Below are positions 57,301 through 64,000 of a stretch of 64,000 nucleotides of DNA, in pieces. This DNA comes from Closterium sp. Naga37s-1. Lineage: Eukaryota; Streptophyta; Zygnematophyceae; Desmidiales; Closteriaceae. The translations under genes and the position numbers were made by a program. Under the pieces are notes generated by a model. That model had not been told where the DNA came from, searched no databases, and saw only the letters and a program-made list of their open reading frames with translations. The stretch's first letter is position 1. Each line of letters begins with the position of its first letter. Location of the stretch: positions 8,631,001 to 8,695,000 of the forward strand of contig CANJKZ010000723.1 of the NCBI GenBank assembly GCA_947471745.1, read 5' to 3'.

Positions 57301-59730
57301 GGGGAGAGAGGGAGGCGATGACGAGAGTGCAGCGGCGAGGCACCAGCGGAGCGACTACGGAGACGGCCGCTCCAGGGAGACTGCTCACCAGACGCCTCAG
57401 CGCCCCCAGGTGCGGCACCCCCAGACTCAGTACCCCCAGGCTCAGCACCACCAGGCTCCGCACCCCCAGGCTTCGCACCCCCAGGCTAAGCACCCCCAGG
57501 CTCCGCACCCCCAGGCTCAGCACCCCCAGGCTCATCACCCCCAGACTCCGCACCCCCAGGCTCAGCACCCCGAGCAGGACCACCCTCAGCAGGACCTGAG
57601 TCACCAGTGATTTCAACCGGCGCAGTCAAGGGAGGAGGGTGTACCTGAGACACACCTGAAGGAGCAGGACCGGGAGCGGGGAGGGGGTCTACCTGGGGAG
57701 CACTGGGAGCGAGGAAGAGCGGCGGGGGGGGGAGAGGGGCAGTGCGGTAGGGGAAGAGACGGTAAAAGGGAACCGACTCGTCGAACGTGCCGTCCTGAGA
57801 GGGGAAGACACGGCGCGAGGTGGGGTGGTAAAACTGCCAACCAGGCGCGTCAGGGACAAAGCCAAGGAAGACACAGGGAACAGCGCGGGCGGAGAGCTTG
57901 TCCGCGGTGGTATCGCAGACAAAGGCACGAGAACCCCAGACCCAGAACACCGACGCATCGCCAACCTCCCCCGTCCACCGCAGTGTGGGCGAGGTCTCCG
58001 GCAAGGAGACACGGGGCCAGAGGTTGAGCTGATGCGCGGCGTAGCGGACCGCAAACGGCCACAGAAAATGGGGGGCAGCCGCATGGACCATGGAGGTACG
58101 AGCAACCTCCATGACTAAGCCAATGCGGCGCTCAGCAACCCCATTCTGCTGCGGAGAGGCCGGAAGCGTGAACGTCTGGCGAATGCCCTCCCCACGACAA
58201 AAGCTCTGCAGAAGGTCGGAGGAAAACTCCCCACCTCTGTCAGAGTGCAGACGCAGGACGGGAAACTCCATCCCGAACCGCTCGCGGAGCTGGAGTCGGG
58301 CAGTGCGGATCCAAGGGATCAAAACATCAGGGACCTCACCCTTGGTGCGCAAGGGGAAGACCGTGGTGTAACGCGAGTAGTCATCAACAACCAGCAAAAA
58401 GTACCGCTCGCGGTCCTGCCCACTGACGCGGGCTGGGCCCCACACATCCATGTGCAGGGTCTGCAGGGGAGCAGTCGTCGGGGGAAACGAGGAGGAGTGA
58501 GGAGCGGCGCGCTGCCGACCCTCGACACAGGGAAGATAGGGAGGAGCAGGCGAGGGTGGGAGGGGAGGGAGAACCCTGGGAAGTCCAGAGACAAGGACAC
58601 GGCGGTGCATGCTACGAAGGCACTGCACCGAGGGGTGACCAAGACGGTGGTGCCAAAGGAGGGTCCGGTGCGACAAAGCGCGACACGAGCAGGGGGCCGC
58701 TAGCTGACTTGACGCAGACGCAGCGGCCTAAGGGGACACAGTAGTTAGTGTGTACAGACTCGAGCCAGGCGCACGGGTAAACGTGGCCAGGTGTCGGCCC
58801 GTCCGAGCACACGTATAGTGAGTCACTCGCTGACTCGCAGGAGTGAAGTGGTCAACCCCCCCATCCTGGAGGTCAGCTCCACTCACCAAGTTCGTAGAGA
58901 ACGAGGGGAGGTAAAGACCTGACAGCGAGCCAGACGGGGCGGCCGGACACGGCAGAACCGTGGAGTAGTGGGCAAGGACTGGACCCCCAGAGGGGTCCGC
59001 CGGGGAGACTGCAACTGGCCGACTAAGCGGCGTGAGTGTGGTGCAGTCGCGAAAGAAGGAGCGGGAAGCTCCTGAGTCAAGAGTGAAGGTGTGCAAGACC
59101 GCAGCAGGCGTAGTACCAGAGAGAGCAGACTCACTAGCACCTGGGGCAGTGGACTCACTAGCGCCTAGAGCAGCAGCCTCACCGGCACCTGGAGCAGGAG
59201 ACTCACGAGCACCTAGAGCAGCAGCCTCACTAGCACCTAGAGCAGGAGACGCACTAGCACTCAGAGCAGCAGCCTCACCAGCACCTAGAGCAGCAGACTC
59301 TATACCTGGGTCAGGCGGTACGCACAGGTGACAGGCACCGTCAGCACTAAGAGGCAATGCATACATGGCAGTGAGAATAGCATCATAGTCAAGAGCAAAG
59401 ATATCTACCCTCTGCCTAAGCAGCTCCAGCCAGGTGGGGAGCTCAGCCTCGTCGCCAAACTCGGTACGCCAGGCGTTGCTCAGACGGGCGAAGCAGCGGG
59501 ACTGTGTGTGACCAAGCGTCCCGCAAGCCTGACCAGCCCAATCACCTGTGCGAATGACGTACGGGCAGCGAGCGGTACTCCGAGACCCTCTACTCTGAGC
59601 GTACCACTCACGAAGCTGCTGGGGCGTAAGTGTCTCGCGTGGACGCCGCTGCAGCTGCAGTTGGCCACTGCCAGACGCTCCCGACTGACCAGCTCCAGGG
59701 CGACAGCCACGACGGCTACCGCCACAACCC
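54306..59730 (-). pseudogene. Copia Gag-Pol, three stops and a mutated RT active site
   Basis: A single frame read from 59730 down to the TAG at 54306. It holds the end of Gag with a zinc-knuckle-like C-G-T-L-G-H-T-Q-S-R-C, protease LDSGASRSFF, integrase (WHHRLGHPS, LHSDRGGEF, PQQNGVAERR), a long Gly/Ala/Ser/Glu linker, reverse transcriptase and RNase H (SSCEAEIYA, YVDNKAAIAL). Premature stops: TAG 58728-58730, TAG 57486-57488 and TAG 57294-57296. The RT catalytic motif reads YVND instead of YVDD, losing one metal-binding Asp, while the neighbour element keeps YVDD. A 30-bp repeat (GAGEAAALGA-type peptide) expands the region before the protease at about 59130-59300. Confidence 0.92.
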
Positions 59731-59862
59731 TGTTACAATAAGAATGAATTGATTAGAAAATGTGAAGTACAGCCCTAGATATAGCAAACCCTAATCATGC
59801 AAGGAAGTAGAAATGTAACACCTAGACTAACCTAAACAACACATATAAAATATATGTTGACA
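59731..59862 (-). repeat. Short 3' LTR (132 bp) of the last copia element
   Basis: Same layout and inner polypurine tract as the LTR at 53946. Begins exactly where the gag homology of the previous element stops. Confidence 0.75.
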
Positions 59863-60038
59863 CACCCCCATAGTCTAGGTGACGGTAACCCCGTGGAAAG
59901 ACAACACATATCTCAGGGTGGAGCTCAAAGTCACCACACAGTCCGAGAGCAAGCAAAAGAGCCACAAGGCCAGTTCACATGGAGGTATATAGCAAATATA
60001 TTGAGATGCAAGAATACAAGACAATAAGGACAAAGCAT

Positions 60039-62624
60039 CTACGTAAGCAAGTGAGGACGGGCCCGCACAAGGCCAAGCTGGGTGCAGAAACGCTGGTGAT
60101 CATAAGGCGGCAACGCCTTGGTGAAAATATCTGCAGTGTTGGCCTCAGAGACCACACGTCGTACGAGTGCCTGACCACGCTGCTGCAACTCACGCAGAAG
60201 GAAATAACGAAGATGGATGTGCTTCGCCTTCCCAACCAGTCGGGGCTCCTCACACAACAGGACAGCAGACCTGTTGTCGGCGAACAAGACTGGGGGAGAG
60301 CGAGGCCGCTCACCAAGGTCGGTGAGAAGGAAAGACAGTCAGCGAAGCTCCTGAGCGGCCATAGCCGAAGCGTACACCTCTGCCTCACAGCTGGAACCGG
60401 CGACGGACGACGCCCGAGTCGACCGCCACGAAACAGCACCTGCCCCGAGGCTAAAGGAGTACCCCTATGTAGACCGACGGGTCTCCGCGTCGTCGGCCCA
60501 CGACGAGTCCGAGTAACCTGTAAGTGTAACTGGCTGCTTCCCTCCAAGGACAAGTCCCATGCCTGATGTACTCGCCACATACTTCGCCACCCTCTTAGCA
60601 GCGTACCAGTGGGACGGTCGGTGTCTCCCAGGCGCAACAAAGCGCGCAAGTACGCTAAGAGGGTAAGCTAGGTCTGTGCGAGTACAGGTCATCAGGTACA
60701 TGAGACAACCCACCAGCTCAGGATATGGACCACTGGACTCAGCTGTGAGCCCATGATCCACACCAAGAGGGGTGAGCTGTACCTTGGAGAACGGGAAGCG
60801 AAACCGCGTGAGGATCTGCTCGACCATATGCGACTGAGTCAGCGTAATGGTGCGAGCTGCCCTGTCCCTAGTGATCTGCAGGCCAAGGTAGTGCTGCAGC
60901 TCACCAAGGTCAGTACAAGTGTGTCTCCTCTGCAGTTCCTCCTTCACGGAGGCCAGCGCACGTCGGTCGGGAGTGGCGAACACCAGGTCGTCGACATAGA
61001 CCAGGACAAAGAACGGGGTCGAGCCACGGCGAACGAACAGTGACGGGTCAGCAGACGACGGAAAGAAGTCAAGCGCTGCAAGGGTCGAGCGAAGTGTGTC
61101 GTGCCACTCACGTGGAGCCTGACGCAGGCCGTAGACTGGTCGACGCAGCTGCCACTGGGTCCCAGGTGGGAAAGAGCCAGTGAAGCCAGGCGGGCGACGC
61201 AGCCAGATCTGCTCGTGCAGGCTCCCCTGAAGGAACGCGGTGGAAAAGTCCAAGGAGTGCAACTCATAGTCGCGCTGGGCTGCAATATGCAGCAACACCC
61301 GAAGAGTACTCATCTTCGGGGTGGGAGCGAAGGTCTGGAAGAAGTCCACCCCCTCTCGCTGACTGAAGCCTCTCGCCACATAGCGCGCCTTGAACACATG
61401 TGGTGATCCAGGCGGCCGCTTCACCTTGTAGAGCCATCGGCCACTGACGACGTTCGTCCCAGGTGGTGGGACTGCGTCGACGTAAGTGCCTGTGGACCTA
61501 TAAGATGCCATCTCTGCCTCCTCAGCTGCTATCCAGTACGAAGCCCAGGGTCCCGAGACCGCCTCGGCGTGAGTGCGAGGGATCGGGATGTCAAGAGCAT
61601 CTGGATCCCCCTCAGGGGCAAGCAACACGGCGCAGAGATGAGGAACAGCGGCCGCAAGAAAACCAAGCTCGAACTGCCTGTCCTCGAGGACCTCTAGGGG
61701 AAAAACAGGAGCACCCCCAGAGAACGGAGAACGAGCAGGGCCACTCACCAAGTGAGCGGCGTAGTCAAGGCGGTGGGAAGAGGCAAAGCCAGCGACAGTG
61801 GTAACAAGTGCCGAAACAGACGACAGAGGTGCAGTCGGGTGAGTGACCAACGCGGACAAAACACGGGAGACGACAGGACGGGAGGCACGGAGGTAGTCGG
61901 ACAACGGGTCGTGAAGCACAGTGAGGAACGACTCAGGGGGCTGTGGAAGGACAGGAGGAGGTGGAACACGAGAGCGAAGAACAAGGTGGAACGGACCGTC
62001 TGCACGGTAACGGGACCGACGACGCTCTGGGGACACAGCACGACTGAGGGGAGAACGACGAGTCCACTGGGACGAGGAAAGGGACTCAACAGGGGGAACA
62101 GGAGGGGACGGTAGGGGACCACGAACAAAGCGTGCAGGTGCTGGGACGGGGAGGTCGTGTAGTCGCAGTCGGTGCTGCTCCGCCTCCTCTGGCATCTGCT
62201 GCGACGGCACCGGCCCCTGCTGCTGCTCCTGTGGCTCCGCCTCTGCCCTCTCCTGCTGCGACTGCAGCTGCACCCGCTGCTGCGAGCGGGACTTCTGCTC
62301 TACCCTCTCCTGCTGAGGTTGTGACTCCTCCCGTACTCTCTCCCGCGGGGCCTGTAACTGCACCTGCTGCTGCGGGTGGGGCTCCTGCTCTACCCTCTCC
62401 TGGTGCGGCCGTGACTCCTCCTGCACTCTCTCCTGCTGGGTCTGTAACTGCACCTGCTGCTGCGGGCTGGACTCCTGCTCTACCCTCTCCTGGTGCGGCC
62501 GTGACTCCTCCTCTACCCTCTCCTGCTGCGGCTGCAGCTGCACCCGCTGCTGCGACCGGAACTCCTGCTCTACCCTCTCGTGCTGCTGCTGTGACTCCTC
62601 CTCGACTCTCTCCTGCTGCTGTAG

Positions 62625-62682
<58 letters not shown>

Positions 62683-64000
62683 TGCTGCTGCTGCTCCTGC
62701 TGCCGCTGCTGGTGCTGCTGCTGCTACTGCTGCTGCTCTTGCTGCTGCTGCTGCTGCTGTGCCCTCTCAAACCGCTCACGCTCCTCCCTCTCCAACCGGA
62801 GGAGATGCTGCTCACGGGTCAGGAAACGTACAGTGCGAGGTGTAGGCGCCACAGTGCCAGTGCCTCCAGCTCCAACACTACCAGAACCAGCACCTCCACT
62901 AGCGACACCCCCAGGGCCTCCAGTACCTCCCGTAGGAGCACCCCCAAGCTCCGCAGCAACCGGCCGCAGAGGAGAACGAGGAGGGAACTGCGGGATGACC
63001 GGGAAGCCGGGGGGTGACGAGTGGCGAGGCCGCCGACTCGAGGCTGCCGTGTCCTCCACAGGAGTGACCTCCACGCCCACACCCACTGCACCCCCTGAAC
63101 CGACACCACGAGCTCCTGCAGCCCCAGCACCCGCACCCTCCGCAACTGCACCTCCCGCACCCCCAGACATGACAGGGACTGGACGCTGGGGGGGGGACGA
63201 CTGCGGAGTGACGTGCGACACACCTGACGGGGCAGGACGCGAGGCGGGGGGGGCTACCAAGGCGACGGGGGGGGGCTCAAGGGTGAGGAACAGCGGGGGG
63301 GAAAAGACCTCAGTACCTCGGTGGGGGCGACTCCTGTAGTAACAGACAGACTCGTCGAACGTGACGTTTTGAGAAGTGAAGAACCCGCAGGTGACCGGGT
63401 CGTAGAACACCCAGCCGGAGGCGTCCAAAGGGAAGCCAAGAAAGACGCAGGCACGAGTGCGCGGAGACAACTTGTTCGCGCCAGGGGCGCGAACGTGGGC
63501 CAGACAACCCCAGACGCGGAAGTCACCTGCTACGCCCTGTAAACCTGACCAGAGAGAGACCGGCGTCACCCGTGGCCGTGCGTCACTGGGCCATAGGTTC
63601 AGCTGGTGCGCGGCGTAGCGAACTGCCTGAGGCCACAAGAACTGAGGGGCACCGGCATGGCACATGGAGGTCCGGGCAACCTCCATGACCAGGCCGATGT
63701 GACGCTCGGCTACCCCGTTCTGCTGCGGCGAGGCTGGTAGCGTGTACGACTGAATGACTCCCCGACCCTGACAGAACGTCTCTAGGCGAGTGGAAGAGAA
63801 CTCACCACCACGGTCCGAGTGTAGGCAAAGCCCACACAGGCCCTGGGCGCCACCCCACGCTAGGAGCCACGGCTCGAGGACGGTAGGCACGTCGGCCTTC
63901 CGTCGCAAGGGGAAAACCGTGGTGTAGCGGGAATAGTCGTCCACCACAATCAGGAAGTAGCGTTCCTGACGTGGGCCAAGGACAGGGGAGGGGCCCCAAA
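60039..64000 (-). pseudogene. Copia Pol (partial at window end), four premature stops
   Basis: One frame from the window end to the TAG at 60039: integrase core (VVDDYSRY, LHSDRGGEFSST, PQQNGVAERH), a very long Gln/Glu-rich linker, reverse transcriptase with LVYVDDLVFA, and RNase H (FADNRSAVLL...ANTADIFTKAL). Stops are TAG 62724-62726 and TAG 62625-62627 within the Gln run, TAG 60465-60467 where the relative has Gln, and TGA 60339-60341 where the relative has Trp. No frameshift. The linker between about 62150 and 62620 is an imperfect repeat of QERVEEESRPHQ-type units. Confidence 0.92.
62628..62760 (-). repeat. CAG/CTG trinucleotide repeat inside copia pol
   Basis: On the plus strand mostly CTG with a few CTA, GGT or CTC interruptions; it encodes poly-Gln in the integrase-RT linker on the minus strand. 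Two CTA units are the TAG stops. Confidence 0.92.

Larger units (their letters stand above)
53946..59730 (-). mobile_element. Copia element of the third family, 3' part, interrupted by another copia
   Basis: The left LTR 53946-54081 (136 bp, TGTTAG...GAGACA) is followed by CCCCCATAGG, the polypurine tract read in reverse. The coding region occupies 54306-59730, where the next element's LTR begins inside gag. The 5' end of this element must lie beyond the window. Confidence 0.85.
59731..64000 (-). mobile_element. Copia element inserted in the gag of the previous one, continues past the window
   Basis: The left LTR 59731-59862 (132 bp, TGTTACAATAAG...GTTGACA) is followed by CACCCCCATAG, the reversed polypurine tract. 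The interior has pol from the RNase H end at 60039 to integrase at the window edge. The left flank is AACCC (59726-59730), the expected target duplication to look for on the far side. Confidence 0.85.

Noticed and set aside
44710-64000. Alternative genetic code reading TAG or TGA as amino acids
   Set aside because: Host genes in the window end with TAA, TAG and TGA in normal places, and the intact copia element has no internal stops. Mutation of dead elements explains the stops better.

Overview
The window looks like nuclear DNA from a green-lineage eukaryote. It carries spliced genes with GT-AG introns, a plastid-type ferredoxin with a transit peptide, a chlorophyll-pathway-type Rieske oxygenase, a plant-type B12D protein, and Ty1/copia retrotransposons primed by initiator tRNA-Met. 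The GC-rich codons, very abundant minisatellites and short intron-rich genes suggest a streptophyte alga (for example a zygnematophyte such as Closterium) more than a land plant. That placement is inference with low certainty.

The gene-bearing part is roughly 0.9-17.8 kb. In order it holds: a nine-exon Rieske oxygenase of the PAO/PTC52/TIC55 family (885-7969, +); an intronless [2Fe-2S] ferredoxin (9080-9493, +); a three-exon B12D protein (10468-10964, -); a two-exon Yippee-like zinc protein (11829-12256, -); a three-exon secreted protein with two probable NTF2-like halves (13463-16065, +); and a single-exon SLOG/'molybdenum carrier' protein (16845-17771, +). The ferredoxin could supply electrons to the plastid oxygenase, but nothing else in the layout suggests co-regulation.

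From 17.8 to 33.3 kb there is no recognised gene. The region is built from ACC-rich simple sequence, a 23-bp-stem inverted repeat, a segmental duplication (19.4-22.0 kb against 27.5-30.5 kb) with exon/intron-like modules on the minus strand, and blocks of 4-, 12- and 15-bp tandem repeats.

From 33.3 kb to the end the window is layered retrotransposons. A small non-autonomous LTR element (33347-41977, TSD ACAAC) contains an intact copia element with essentially identical LTRs (34139-40627, TSD CCTGG). A 28-bp minisatellite (about 42.0-43.5 kb) is split by a second copia element (43516-51011, TSD GATGG) whose 5' LTR lacks its U5 end and PBS. A third copia family is present as an internal fragment (51.05-52.75 kb), a 3' part (53.9-59.7 kb) and another member inserted into that one (59731 to beyond the window end).

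The most unusual signal is inside the first gene. At least five of its eight introns contain tandem copies of the neighbouring exon edge together with its splice site. The clearest case is a 51-bp repeat that multiplies the 5' splice site of intron 2 in frame between the two halves of the Rieske iron-sulphur motif.
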